A DNA stretch of 41,987 bases from Deltaproteobacteria bacterium (GTDB lineage: Bacteria; UBA10199; JADFYH01), in NCBI GenBank assembly GCA_015233135.1, contig JADFYH010000027.1, positions 1-41,987 of the forward strand. Direction: 5' to 3'. The position numbers and the translations under genes are program-made. Below the pieces are notes generated by a model, which was not told the origin of the DNA, made no database searches, and saw nothing but the letters and a program-made list of their open reading frames with translations. Each line of letters starts with the position of its first letter. Position 1 is the first letter of the stretch. This document shows positions 1 through 9,441 of this stretch, piece after piece.

Positions 1-50
1 GCGAGCACCATGAGATCGGATAGCTAGTTAGAATGACAAATTGCTGTATA

Positions 51-79
51 AAAAAACCCCGAGAAATCGGGGTTTTTTT
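51..79 (-). terminator. Rho-independent terminator of the hflX transcript
   Basis: A perfect hairpin has arms at 57-62 and 67-72 (CCCCGA/TCGGGG) around a GAAA loop. It is extended by an A-run and T-run on either side, so it works on both strands. It lies a few bases beyond the hflX stop codon and closes the minus-strand run that begins at the thiolase gene. Confidence 0.9.
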
Positions 80-84
80 ATAGA

Positions 85-1383
85 CTACGCACAAAGGGAG
101 ATCTTCGGATCCCCTTTCTGCTTTTTCACTTTAAATTTTGCCAAGCCTTTTACAAATTTTTGAAACACCTCCACTTCCATGAAAACCCCATCGTCTTGAT
201 ATTCTTTTTTCAGGATGCGCCCGTAGCGATGTAAAAAGGAAAGTAAGCCCCCTTCCTGATGAGGAATTTTTAAAGTGAGGGACTTGAAACCTTTCGACAA
301 CAACTGATCCAGTTTGTGGAGCAATTTATCCAAACCCTCTTGGCGTAAGGCCGAAACACCAATGTCGTTCTTGTTTAATTCGAGGCCATAACCCATGAGA
401 TCAATCTTGTTATACACTTCAAGGATGGCTTTCTGATCCAGTTTTAGATCTTTTAAAACCTCCAAGACCTTGGTTTTCTGCAATTGCCGGGAAGGATGTG
501 AAATATCCATCAGATGGATCAGCAAGTCTGCCCCCTGAATTTCTTCAAAAGTGGCCTTAAAAGATTCCACCAGGGCATGAGGAAGTTTACGAATAAATCC
601 GACCGTGTCTGAAAGGAGCACCTCACGGCCGCTGGGCAACTTCAAACGTCGAACGGTAGGATCCAAAGTCGCAAACAGTTTGTCTTCCATCAGCACTCCC
701 GCCTGAGTCAACGCATTCATGAGCGTGGATTTTCCTGAATTCGTGTAACCCACCAGCGATACTGTTGGGATGGGGACCTCAGATCGCCGTGAACGATGGA
801 TCTCGCGCGCAGAGGCCACACGTTGCAACTCGCGCTTAATACGGGTAATCTTGTCTTTCACCAGACGGCGATCTACTTCCAGCTGAGTTTCGCCCGGACC
901 ACGAGTTCCAATGCCTCCGGTCTGCCTCGAAAGATGCCCCCACTGTCCGACCAATCGCGATTGCAAGTATAAATCCTGGGCCAGCTCCACCTGTAATTTT
1001 CCTTCTCTACTTTTGGCGCGCTGAGCAAAAATATCCAAAATTAAACCGGTGCGATCCACCACTTTAATTTTGATGGCTTCTTCCAAATTTCTATTTTGCG
1101 AGGGGGACAGGTCTTCATCAAACAACACGGTGACACATTTCAGTTCTTTGGCCTTCGCGGCTATTTCTTCCACCTTGCCACTCCCCACAAAATAGGCAGG
1201 ATCAATACGATGGATTTCCTGAGACAGGGCGCCCTGGACCGCGGCACCGGCGGTAATGGCAAGTTGTTCCAATTCTTCTAAAGATTCTTCGGCTTCTTTA
1301 CGGGCATATCCTGGGAGGCGAACTCCAATGAGCAGTACTTTTTCGGCATTTTTATTTTTTTGGTAGGATGGATAGGCTTTCAA
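85..1383 (-). CDS. hflX: GTPase HflX
   Basis: A ribosome-associated GTPase of the HflX family, which splits stalled or hibernating ribosomes in the cytoplasm. The 432 residues hold the N-terminal HflX domain (about 15-110), the family signature RGPGETQLEVDRR (161-173), the P-loop GYTNSGKST (212-220), the G3 motif DTVG (259-262) and an NKID G4 motif near 327. The start is a TTG codon, supported by a G-rich Shine-Dalgarno stretch four bases upstream; no ATG gives a better N-terminus. It follows dnaE by 24 bases on the same strand and is the last gene before a strong terminator, so it is probably co-transcribed with dnaE. Length and motifs are normal for the family. Confidence 0.96.
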   Translation of the reverse strand: MKAYPSYQKNKNAEKVLLIGVRLPGYARKEAEESLEELEQLAITAGAAVQGALSQEIHRIDPAYFVGSGKVEEIAAKAKELKCVTVLFDEDLSPSQNRNLEEAIKIKVVDRTGLILDIFAQRAKSREGKLQVELAQDLYLQSRLVGQWGHLSRQTGGIGTRGPGETQLEVDRRLVKDKITRIKRELQRVASAREIHRSRRSEVPIPTVSLVGYTNSGKSTLMNALTQAGVLMEDKLFATLDPTVRRLKLPSGREVLLSDTVGFIRKLPHALVESFKATFEEIQGADLLIHLMDISHPSRQLQKTKVLEVLKDLKLDQKAILEVYNKIDLMGYGLELNKNDIGVSALRQEGLDKLLHKLDQLLSKGFKSLTLKIPHQEGGLLSFLHRYGRILKKEYQDDGVFMEVEVFQKFVKGLAKFKVKKQKGDPKISLCA

Positions 1384-1407
1384 TAGTCCCCCCCTCTCGT
1401 GATAATT

Positions 1408-4400
1408 CTACTGCAACTTCCCCACACTTTGAAGGGCTATTTTCGCCTTTTGTCCTAATAAAACCTGCAAGTCGGTTTCCAGGTTATTACTCCAGGCGAC
1501 ATCCAACTCGGTGGGAAGCTTTAAACTGGTTTTACCGCTCGCAGTAAGCAAATGCAGATATACCGGACAGTTGCCAGGAGATTTCGAAAGCAGGAAGCGA
1601 AAATCTTTTAACTTATTTTCTGTCAGATAAATGGCATCCATTTCAATATGCAATACCTGTGAAATACCGGCATAGTTCTTTAGGGAAAGAATACGGGTGG
1701 CCAAAACTTTTGGCGCTTCTTCGCTGGGTTCTGCAGTGCCTTGGATGAGCAGTGGATCATCCGATTTAAGCAGGGTTTGCGCCAGGTTGTAGACATCCGA
1801 AAAAACCACCACTTCCACAGAGCCTTTTAAATCTTCCAGGGTGGCAAAGGCCATGCGATCACCCTTTTTGGTGAAGATCTCCTTTAAACCTGTCACCACT
1901 CCGGCCATTAAAACTTCTTTTTTTTCTGTAATTTCCCTCAAATTTTTTGTGTCATAGGGAGTCAGTTTGGCAATGAGCGTGGCAAAGCTTTTTAGAGGAT
2001 GTCCGGTCACATAAAAACCCATGGCCTCTTTTTCAAATTTCAGTTTTTGTTCTTCATTCCAGGGCAGCACCTTTGGCAAGGGCGGCATTTTCGATTTTTC
2101 TCCCGCCACATCAAAAAGAGAACTCTGACCTTTTTCCAAATCCCGCTGTCTGGCGGCACCATATTCGATGGCCGAATCCAGCACTTCCATCATCGTCGAG
2201 CGACCCAATGCCAGGCTGTCACTCAAACTATCAAAAGCCCCGCATTTAATGAGCGACTCAATCACTTTACGATTTACTTTACGCAGATCTACCGATTCGC
2301 AAAAATCAAAAAAATTTTCAAAACGGATCTTTTCTTTCCGCGCCTCCAAAATGCTTTCTATGGCAGCATCTCCCACGTTTTTTGTGGCCGCCAAACCAAA
2401 GCGGATTTCCTTATCAGAAAGCACCGAAAAATAACGATACGATTCATTGATATCCGGCGGCAACACTGCAATATTGTGCTTTTCTAGGTCATTGATATAG
2501 GTGAGCACCTTATCGGTATCCCCGATTTCAAAAGTGAGCACGCTGGCCAGATACTCCGCGCAAAAATGGGTTTTCAGATAGGCTGTCTGATAAGAGATGA
2601 GGGCATAAGCTGCACTGTGTGATTTGTTAAAACCATACTCCGCAAACATCGCCATCAAATCAAAAATCTTTTCTGCTTTCTGGATGTTGATATTTCTTTC
2701 TTTCGCCCCTTTAATAAATCGTTCTCTTTGTTTGGCCATTTCTTCCGGCTTTTTCTTACCCATCGCACGACGCAGCAAGTCTGCATCCCCCAACGTAAAA
2801 CCTGCCAACGCTGATGCAATCTGCATTACCTGTTCCTGATAAACAATAACCCCATAAGTATCTTTCAGGATAGACTCCAGTTCGGGCAAATCATAGACAA
2901 TGTTTGTCCTTCCGTGTTTTCGATTGATGAAATCATCCACCATTCCTGAACCCAGAGGCCCCGGGCGATAGAGGGCCACCAGGGCAATCAAGTCTTCGAA
3001 GCAGCTGGGTTTGAGTTTTACAATCAAATCGCGCATGCCCGACGATTCGAGTTGGAAGATCCCCAGACAATCCCCTTTGGTTAAAGTCTGGTAGACGGCC
3101 TCGTCATCGAGTGAAATTTCAATCAAGCGGATTGCCAACCCTCGGGTGCGCTTGATAATCTTGAGGGTGTTTTCAATCACGGTTAGAGTTTTAAGCCCCA
3201 AAAAATCAAATTTCACTAAGCCAATTTTTTCAACGGCCTTCATATCGAACTGCGTCACCACTTCTTCGTTGCTTCCCCGATAGAGGGGTAGAAATTCTGT
3301 CAAAGGACGATCGGAGATCACCACCCCGGCCGCATGCGTAGAAGCATGACGATTCAGGCCTTCCAGGGATTTGGCAATGGAGAGGAGTTTTTTTACTTTT
3401 GGGTCCGCCATCTCCAATTCACGAATGCGGGGCTCGGTCTTCATGGCCTCTTCCAGGGTCATGTTCAGGGCATTGGGAATGAGTTTGGCAATCTTGTCGA
3501 CATCGGCATAGGCAAAGTCCAGCACACGCCCTACATCACGAATCACTGCCTTGGCCTTCATCTTTCCAAAGGTAATAATCTGTGACACATTTCCATATTT
3601 TTGATTCACGTAAGCGATCACTTCGTCACGCCGATTCATGCAAAAATCGATATCCATATCCGGCATGCTGATGCGTTCCGGATTCAAGAAGCGCTCAAAG
3701 AGCAAAAAATAAGGAAGGGGATCAATATCCGTAATCTTCAAACAAAAAGCCACCAGTGAACCCGCAGCAGATCCGCGTCCTGGGCCTACGGGAATACCTT
3801 GCGATTTTGCATAGGTGATAAAATCGGAAACGATGAGAAAATAACTCGAAAAACCCATACTCAAAATGGTTTTGAGTTCAAATTCAATGCGCGCTTTATA
3901 TTCTTCTTTTTTCTGACTTCTTTCTTCTGAATTCTTTCCCAAATGCTCATAAAATTTTTCAATCAGAAGCCAGCGCTCATCAAAACCATACCAGACGCAC
4001 TCTTGAAAGAAGTCATCTACCGTTCTATTTTCAGGCGGAATAAATTTTGGAAAATAATAAGTCTTGAAATCAAAATCAAAGACACAAGAGTCTGCAATTT
4101 TTCTGGTATTTTCCAAGGCCTCCGGAAAATCTTTAAACAGCTCACACATTTCTTCGCCGCTTTTCAGATAATATTCTTCACCGTCGTAAGAAGGCCTATC
4201 TTCATCGCTAAGTTTATTGCCCGATTGAATACAGAGCAGTGCTTCGTGTGCTTCACGATTTTCCCGGTACAAATAATGCGCATTGTTGGTGACCACCAAA
4301 GGAATATTCAATTGTTTAGAAAACTCAACAAACTGATGATTCACCAGTGTTTCATGGGACAAGCCATGATCTTGCAATTCAAGATAAAAGCGATCCGGAA

Positions 4401-4905
4401 AAATTTCAGACAATTTTTTTGCGGCATCAAAAGCAGCCTCAACCTTCCCTTCAATAATTCGACGAGGAATTTCCCCTTTGCTGCAGCAGGAAAGCGCAAT
4501 GAGTCCCGCGGACATTTCTTTTAAGATCTCTTTATCGAGACGAGGTTTATAGTAAAAACCTTCGTTGTAGGCCGAGGCCAAAAGACGAGATAAATTTTTA
4601 TAGCCCTCGGCATTTTGCACTAGGAGTAAAAGATGAGCCAGTTGATCGTCGCGGGTTTTGACGCGTTCCAAACGAGAACCCTTGGTAATACAATAAATTT
4701 CACAACCTAAAATAGGATGAATCCCCTCTTTTTTGGCTTTTTCATAAAATTCGACCGCCCCAAATAGATTGGCGTGATCGGTGAGCGCAATAGCAGAGAG
4801 GCCAAAATCTTTTACTTGTTTGATTAACTTTTCAACGAGGATAGCCCCATGGAGGAGACTGTACTGGGAGTGGACATGGAGATGGACGAAGTCTTTGGGC
4901 TTCAT
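1408..4905 (-). CDS. dnaE: DNA polymerase III subunit alpha
   Basis: The replicative DNA polymerase catalytic subunit. The 1165 residues show an N-terminal PHP domain starting HLHVHSQYSLLHGA and the catalytic acidic motif PDMDIDF near residue 415. They also show the GPGRGSAAGSL polymerase motif, helix-hairpin-helix sequence in the second half, and a C-terminal OB fold (around VLMAGVVTGLKE). Length and order are those of DnaE1-type enzymes. The ATG at 4905 has no clear Shine-Dalgarno sequence, and the gene follows an acyl-CoA dehydrogenase by only 10 bases, so translation may depend on coupling. Its position at the tail of a fatty-acid oxidation gene run is unusual. No proofreading exonuclease motif is expected or seen. 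Confidence 0.97.
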   Translation of the reverse strand: MKPKDFVHLHVHSQYSLLHGAILVEKLIKQVKDFGLSAIALTDHANLFGAVEFYEKAKKEGIHPILGCEIYCITKGSRLERVKTRDDQLAHLLLLVQNAEGYKNLSRLLASAYNEGFYYKPRLDKEILKEMSAGLIALSCCSKGEIPRRIIEGKVEAAFDAAKKLSEIFPDRFYLELQDHGLSHETLVNHQFVEFSKQLNIPLVVTNNAHYLYRENREAHEALLCIQSGNKLSDEDRPSYDGEEYYLKSGEEMCELFKDFPEALENTRKIADSCVFDFDFKTYYFPKFIPPENRTVDDFFQECVWYGFDERWLLIEKFYEHLGKNSEERSQKKEEYKARIEFELKTILSMGFSSYFLIVSDFITYAKSQGIPVGPGRGSAAGSLVAFCLKITDIDPLPYFLLFERFLNPERISMPDMDIDFCMNRRDEVIAYVNQKYGNVSQIITFGKMKAKAVIRDVGRVLDFAYADVDKIAKLIPNALNMTLEEAMKTEPRIRELEMADPKVKKLLSIAKSLEGLNRHASTHAAGVVISDRPLTEFLPLYRGSNEEVVTQFDMKAVEKIGLVKFDFLGLKTLTVIENTLKIIKRTRGLAIRLIEISLDDEAVYQTLTKGDCLGIFQLESSGMRDLIVKLKPSCFEDLIALVALYRPGPLGSGMVDDFINRKHGRTNIVYDLPELESILKDTYGVIVYQEQVMQIASALAGFTLGDADLLRRAMGKKKPEEMAKQRERFIKGAKERNINIQKAEKIFDLMAMFAEYGFNKSHSAAYALISYQTAYLKTHFCAEYLASVLTFEIGDTDKVLTYINDLEKHNIAVLPPDINESYRYFSVLSDKEIRFGLAATKNVGDAAIESILEARKEKIRFENFFDFCESVDLRKVNRKVIESLIKCGAFDSLSDSLALGRSTMMEVLDSAIEYGAARQRDLEKGQSSLFDVAGEKSKMPPLPKVLPWNEEQKLKFEKEAMGFYVTGHPLKSFATLIAKLTPYDTKNLREITEKKEVLMAGVVTGLKEIFTKKGDRMAFATLEDLKGSVEVVVFSDVYNLAQTLLKSDDPLLIQGTAEPSEEAPKVLATRILSLKNYAGISQVLHIEMDAIYLTENKLKDFRFLLSKSPGNCPVYLHLLTASGKTSLKLPTELDVAWSNNLETDLQVLLGQKAKIALQSVGKLQ

Positions 4906-4915
4906 GGATTCAAAT

Positions 4916-6064
4916 TTATTGAATTTCTCTCATCAAATTCCGACAAATCACCAGACGTTGAATCTCGGAGGTCCCCTCATAAATTTCCGTCACTTTTGCC
5001 TCGCGGAAATAACGCTCGACTGGATAATCTTTCATATAACCATAGCCCCCAAATACCTGTACCGCCTTGGTTGCAACCCACATGGCTGCTTCTGAGGCAT
5101 GGAGTTTCGCCATGGAGGCCTCTTGGGCGAAAGGCATTTTTTCACTCATCTTCCAGGCCGCTTCGTGAATCATCAAACGGGAGGCTTTTATTTTTACGGC
5201 CATGTCAGCCAGATAATTTTGAATCGATCCAAATTCGTAAATCTTTTTTCCAAAGGCTTCGCGTTCATTCGCATATTTGCGAGCAGCCTCAAACGCAGCT
5301 CGGGCAATGCCCAGCGCCTGAGTTGCAATCCCGATGCGGCCACGGTCCAGCGAGGCCATGGCAATTTTAAACCCTTCCCCTTCCCTGCCTAAAATATTTT
5401 CTTCAGGCACTTCACAATCTTCTAAAACAATTTCTGAAGTGGAAGAGGCACAGAGCCCCAATTTTTTTTCAATTTTTCCAATTGAAAATCCTTTGAAATT
5501 TTTATCGACGATGAACGCCGTAATGCCTTTTGTTTTTTTGCTGGCATCCGTCAGCGCGTACAACACCATGGCATCCGCCTGAGGACCACTGGTGATAAAG
5601 ATTTTGCGCCCCGTAATAAAATAAGAAGATCCTTTTTTGATGGCACGGCATTGAATGGCTGCCGCATCGGAACCGGTAGAAGGCTCAGTGAGCGCATAGG
5701 CCCCAAGCTTTTTGCCTTCTGCAAAAGGTCGAAGATAGCTTTCTTTTTGAGAATCATTCCCGTAAGTAAACAACAAATGATTGAAGAGAGAATTGTGCAC
5801 CGAAAGCGTTCCAGCCGTTGAAGCGCAGCCCACGGCTATTTCCTCAAGGGCCAGCACATAAGAAAGAGCATCAAAGCCTGCCCCACCCCATTCGGGTGGA
5901 ATCATCATTCCCATGAATCCCAATTCCGCCAATTTGCGAATATTTTGGCTGGGAAATTCGGAAAGCTCATCCAGGCGTGCAGCCTGTGGGGCCAATTCCT
6001 TTTGTGCAAAATCGCGCGCCATTTGTTGGATCTGAAGTTGTTCGGAGGAAAGGGTAAAATTCAT
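4916..6064 (-). CDS. Acyl-CoA dehydrogenase (second of tandem pair)
   Basis: An FAD-dependent acyl-CoA dehydrogenase of the short-chain/butyryl-CoA type, making the trans-2,3 double bond and passing electrons to ETF. The 382 residues contain the FAD-binding segments YALTEPSTGSDAA and FITSGPQADA, and the C-terminal YEGTSEIQ motif that carries the catalytic glutamate of SCAD/BCD enzymes. It starts at ATG 6064, three bases after the stop of its paralogue. The C-terminal half is nearly superimposable on the neighbour, pointing to tandem duplication. Chain-length preference cannot be read from sequence alone. No etfAB genes are in the window. Confidence 0.93.
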   Translation of the reverse strand: MNFTLSSEQLQIQQMARDFAQKELAPQAARLDELSEFPSQNIRKLAELGFMGMMIPPEWGGAGFDALSYVLALEEIAVGCASTAGTLSVHNSLFNHLLFTYGNDSQKESYLRPFAEGKKLGAYALTEPSTGSDAAAIQCRAIKKGSSYFITGRKIFITSGPQADAMVLYALTDASKKTKGITAFIVDKNFKGFSIGKIEKKLGLCASSTSEIVLEDCEVPEENILGREGEGFKIAMASLDRGRIGIATQALGIARAAFEAARKYANEREAFGKKIYEFGSIQNYLADMAVKIKASRLMIHEAAWKMSEKMPFAQEASMAKLHASEAAMWVATKAVQVFGGYGYMKDYPVERYFREAKVTEIYEGTSEIQRLVICRNLMREIQ

Positions 6065-6067
6065 ATG

Positions 6068-7216
6068 TTATAAAATTTCCTTAATCACATTTCGACAAAT
6101 CACCAAACGCTGAATTTCGGAAGTGCCTTCGTAAATTTCGGTGATTTTTGCATCGCGATAATGACGTTCCACAGGGTACTCTTTACAGTAACCATAGCCC
6201 CCATGCACTTGAATGGCTTTATTGGTGACATACATCGCAGTTTCAGAGGCAAAGAGTTTTGCCATAGAGGCCTCTTTGCCGTGAGGCAGGCCTTGATCTT
6301 TCATCCAGGCCGCGCGGTGAACCAGCAAGCGGGCGGCATCAATTTGGGTGGCCATGTTGGCCAGATAATTTTGAATATCGCCAAACTCGTAAATCTTTTT
6401 TCCAAAGGCCTCACGTTCGGTTGAATATTTTCTGGCGGCCTCAAAGGCTGCACGGGCAATGCCTAGCGCCTGAGTGGCAATGCCAATACGACCGGCATCC
6501 AGCGTATTCATGGCAATCGTAAAACCTTTGCCTTCTTCACCCAGCAGATTAGCTGCAGGGACTTCACAATGATCGAGCACAATCTCCGAAGTGGAAGAGG
6601 CGCAAATTCCCAATTTTTTTTCCACCTTTCCCACGGCAAAACCCGGAAAATTTTTCTCGACGAGGAAAGCAGAAATTCCTTTGGACCCCTTTGCTTTGTC
6701 GGTCATCGCATACACCACCAGGGCATCCGCATGAGGGCCATTGGTGATAAAATTTTTGCGCCCATTTAAAATGTATTGATTGCCTTTTTTGACTGCCAGA
6801 GTTTGTTGATTGGCGGCATCCGATCCACTCCCTGGTTCCGACAAGGCATAAGCCCCCAACTTTTGACCACTGGCAAAAGGCGTCAGATAGCGTTCTTTTT
6901 GTGCAGCAGTAGCAAATTTTAAAACAGGCCCACAATAGAGGGAATTGTTGACCGACATGGTGACGCCGGTGGAAGCACAAGCCGCTGAAATTTCTTCCAG
7001 GGCCAGCACGTAAGAAAGAGTGTCGAGTCCAGCCCCACCCCATTCTGTAGGGACCATCATCCCGAGCAAGCCCAATTCGGCCATCTGCGGAAGCAGGCGA
7101 GAAGGAAATTCTCTTTTTTCATCCAGTTCAGCCGCAATAGGTGCCACTTCTTTTTTGGCAAAATTGCGTGCCAGATCCTGGACCATTTTTTGTTCGTCGC
7201 TGAGATTGAGATTCAT
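6068..7216 (-). CDS. Acyl-CoA dehydrogenase (first of tandem pair)
   Basis: A second FAD acyl-CoA dehydrogenase of exactly the same length (382 residues) as its downstream paralogue. It has the family segments YALSEPGSGSDAANQ, FITNGPHADA and YEGTSEIQRLVICRN, including the catalytic glutamate. It begins five bases after the enoyl-CoA hydratase stop, with a modest GGGAAG ribosome site. Together with the hydratase, hydroxyacyl-CoA dehydrogenase and thiolase it would complete a four-step oxidation spiral for short acyl-CoAs, or butyryl-CoA synthesis in reverse. Which direction runs in the cell is not visible here. Confidence 0.93.
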   Translation of the reverse strand: MNLNLSDEQKMVQDLARNFAKKEVAPIAAELDEKREFPSRLLPQMAELGLLGMMVPTEWGGAGLDTLSYVLALEEISAACASTGVTMSVNNSLYCGPVLKFATAAQKERYLTPFASGQKLGAYALSEPGSGSDAANQQTLAVKKGNQYILNGRKNFITNGPHADALVVYAMTDKAKGSKGISAFLVEKNFPGFAVGKVEKKLGICASSTSEIVLDHCEVPAANLLGEEGKGFTIAMNTLDAGRIGIATQALGIARAAFEAARKYSTEREAFGKKIYEFGDIQNYLANMATQIDAARLLVHRAAWMKDQGLPHGKEASMAKLFASETAMYVTNKAIQVHGGYGYCKEYPVERHYRDAKITEIYEGTSEIQRLVICRNVIKEIL

Positions 7217-7221
7217 AATGA

Positions 7222-8004
7222 TTACTTCCCTTTAAATTCTGCTTTACGTTTTTCGAGAAAGGCCGTGATTCCTTCTTTTTTATCTTCCGTGGAGAACACG
7301 GTAGGAAAGATGGCCTTCTCAATCGCCAGACCGCTGTTGATATCCAGATCGCTTCCTTGATTGATGGATTGTTTGGCCAGTTGAATCGCCAGTGGCCCCT
7401 TCTTGATCATCTCTTGCACGGTTGCTTGTACGGCACTCATCAAATCTGCAGCGGGTGTCACTTTATTGATGATGCCCCATTCATAGGCCTCAGCCGCGGA
7501 CAGCATTCTGGCGGTGAAGATCATTTCTTTGGCTCGGTTTTTCCCAATGAGGCGAGGCAGTCTTTGTGTCCCTCCAAAGCCAGGAAAAATTCCCAGATTC
7601 ACTTCGGGCAGACCCAGTTTTGCATTTTCAGAGGCGTAAATAAAATCACAAGACAGGGCGAGTTCTAAACCACCCCCCAGACAAAACCCATTCACCGCAG
7701 CCACAATAGGCTTGTGGGCAGTCTCGATTTGCTTCATCACACAGTGACCCAAATCACAAAATGCTTTTGCCTGCAGAGTCGTCATGTCTTTCATGGCGGC
7801 AATATCCGCCCCCGCTACAAAGGCTTTTTCTCCAGCCCCTGTAATAATGACGGCTTTGATTTCATCCTTTTTGTTCACCTCATGGGCAAAGACGGCCAAC
7901 TCTGAAAGCACCTCGGGATTAAGGGCATTCATCGCCTGAGGGCGATTGATTTTTAGGGTGACGATTCCTTGATTATTTTCGACAAGAAGATTTTTGAATT
8001 CCAT
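7222..8004 (-). CDS. crt: Enoyl-CoA hydratase/crotonase
   Basis: A crotonase-fold hydratase adding water to trans-2-enoyl-CoA. The 260 residues carry the oxyanion-hole segments AFVAGADIAAM and GFCLGGGLELALSCD and the active-site segment LGLPEVNLGIFPGFGGTQRL, with both catalytic glutamates present (GLELA and LPEVN). The ATG at 8004 is preceded by only a weak AAAGAAA stretch. It lies between hbd upstream and the acyl-CoA dehydrogenases downstream on the same strand. A repeat-filled gap of 78 bases separates it from hbd. Confidence 0.93.
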   Translation of the reverse strand: MEFKNLLVENNQGIVTLKINRPQAMNALNPEVLSELAVFAHEVNKKDEIKAVIITGAGEKAFVAGADIAAMKDMTTLQAKAFCDLGHCVMKQIETAHKPIVAAVNGFCLGGGLELALSCDFIYASENAKLGLPEVNLGIFPGFGGTQRLPRLIGKNRAKEMIFTARMLSAAEAYEWGIINKVTPAADLMSAVQATVQEMIKKGPLAIQLAKQSINQGSDLDINSGLAIEKAIFPTVFSTEDKKEGITAFLEKRKAEFKGK

Positions 8005-8014
8005 ATTTCTTTGA

Positions 8015-8082
8015 GTTACTAGTGAACAGTTACTAGTTAACAGAACAAACTGATAACTAATAACTGGTAACTGATAACTAAT
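8015..8082. repeat. AT-rich tandem and inverted repeat in the hbd-crt gap
   Basis: The gap holds two 14-base copies of GTTACTAGT(G/T)(A)ACA type (8015-8028 and 8029-8042). These are followed by two copies of TGATAACTAAT (8051-8061 and 8072-8082) that are roughly complementary to the first pair. The arrangement could fold into an imperfect stem-loop in the hbd-crt message. It is unlike the GC-rich repeats elsewhere in the window. Confidence 0.7.
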
Positions 8083-8931
8083 TTAGTATTTATAAAATCC
8101 ACGCCCCGCCTTACGCCCATACCAACCTGCTTCCACGTATTTGCGCAGCAAAGGACAGGCACGGTATTTGGGATCCCCAAATTCTTTCGACATGACATCG
8201 AGGACGGCAAGCAGCGTGTCCAATCCCACAAAATCGCAAAGTTCCAGGGGACCCATGGGATGATTCAAACCCAGCTTTACGGCTTTATCGATATCTTCGG
8301 CGCTTCCCACTCCCTCGTATAAAGTGAAGATGGCTTCGTTCAGGAAAGGCAGCAAAGTTCGGTTGACAATAAAGGCAGCGGAGTCTTTTGCGGTGACCAC
8401 GGTTTTACCCATTTTTGTCCCCGCCGCGACACAAGCCTGATAAGTCGCGTCATCGGTTTGCACCGCGCGAATCACTTCCAGAAGTTTCATGACAGGGACA
8501 GGATTAAAGAAGTGCATTCCGATCACCTGTTGAGGACGCTTGGTCACGGCAGCAAGACCTGTGATAGAAATGGACGAGGTATTGGTAGCCAAAATAGTTT
8601 TGGCTTCGCAAACTTGATCCAAGGCCTTGAATAAATCTTCTTTAATTTTTGGATTTTCAATGATGGCTTCGATGATGAGATCGCAAGAAGAAAAATCTTT
8701 CAGCGACTCGGTCCATTTGACTTTACCTTCTGCAGCAGCAGCGACATCCGCAGTTAACTTTCCCTTTTCAACCCCTTTCAAAAATTGTTTTTTGATTGTA
8801 GACTGCGCCTTAATATTGTGGTCACCCGATTGATCCATCGCCACGATATCAAAACCCGCCATGGCGGCAATGTGAACAATTCCAGAACCCATCTGACCTA
8901 CACCGACAATTCCTATTTTTTGCACAGACAT
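8083..8931 (-). CDS. hbd: 3-hydroxybutyryl-CoA dehydrogenase
   Basis: An NAD(P)-dependent 3-hydroxyacyl-CoA dehydrogenase interconverting 3-hydroxybutyryl-CoA and acetoacetyl-CoA. The 282 residues start with the Rossmann motif GIVGVGQMGSGI and contain the catalytic-histidine signature GMHFFNPVPVMKLLEVI. They end with the typical GWYGRKAGRGFYKY tail. The length is that of stand-alone Hbd enzymes. ATG 8931 has a clear AAGGAG site six bases upstream. It lies between a small exported protein gene and crt in the acyl-CoA gene run. Confidence 0.95.
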   Translation of the reverse strand: MSVQKIGIVGVGQMGSGIVHIAAMAGFDIVAMDQSGDHNIKAQSTIKKQFLKGVEKGKLTADVAAAAEGKVKWTESLKDFSSCDLIIEAIIENPKIKEDLFKALDQVCEAKTILATNTSSISITGLAAVTKRPQQVIGMHFFNPVPVMKLLEVIRAVQTDDATYQACVAAGTKMGKTVVTAKDSAAFIVNRTLLPFLNEAIFTLYEGVGSAEDIDKAVKLGLNHPMGPLELCDFVGLDTLLAVLDVMSKEFGDPKYRACPLLRKYVEAGWYGRKAGRGFYKY

Positions 8932-8952
8932 GTTTTTCTCCTTTAATTAATG

Positions 8953-9441
8953 TTATTCGTAAATCACTTGGGGCTTCTTCTCCCCCAGCAACTTCACACT
9001 CTTGTCTTTTAGATTCACCTCAAACTTTTCTCCGCGACGATTAGTGACCACTACTTTTTTGTCCTGAAACTCCACTTTAACAAGACAGGCACTTTCCAAT
9101 AATGGTTCTATGGTCTGACTTCCCGTTTTTACCTTATACTGCAGAGGTGCCACGCCTGTTTCTTTATAAACATTTACTTTCCACTTCGGCCAATTCGTTA
9201 GCAAGTCAATGGCATAAAGATTTCCACCGATATAATTTTCAAATACACGACCCCTGTCATCTTGAGTGATTTTTTCGAAGGCCTCATCCAGCACCGTGTA
9301 TTTGATTCCCTCAATAGTCACCTTGGGAATCTGGTCCGGAGAAAAACACGGGCGTTTCTCTTTCTCAGGAGAAAGCTCTTCAGCAAAAAGGAAAGAAGAA
9401 AAAAGCATCAAGAAAATCAGAAGGATTCCCGTTTTTTTCAT
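8953..9441 (-). CDS. Small exported protein of unknown function
   Basis: I do not recognise a family. The 162-residue product has a clear Sec signal peptide (MKKTG, a hydrophobic stretch to about residue 19, likely cleavage after LFA). The mature part is short, basic and beta-rich, with two cysteines (near 32 and 118) that could form a disulfide in the periplasm. The ATG overlaps the thiolase stop by four bases (ATGA), so it is translationally coupled to that gene, and hbd follows after 21 bases. A periplasmic protein inside a cytoplasmic acyl-CoA operon is odd; the coupling may be only a matter of expression. Confidence 0.8.
   Translation of the reverse strand: MKKTGILLIFLMLFSSFLFAEELSPEKEKRPCFSPDQIPKVTIEGIKYTVLDEAFEKITQDDRGRVFENYIGGNLYAIDLLTNWPKWKVNVYKETGVAPLQYKVKTGSQTIEPLLESACLVKVEFQDKKVVVTNRRGEKFEVNLKDKSVKLLGEKKPQVIYE

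Noticed and set aside
1999-2487. Long plus-strand ORF opposite dnaE (and similar ORFs opposite carB, cimA and others)
   Set aside because: Shadows of real genes: no ribosome sites, low-complexity composition and no recognisable family.
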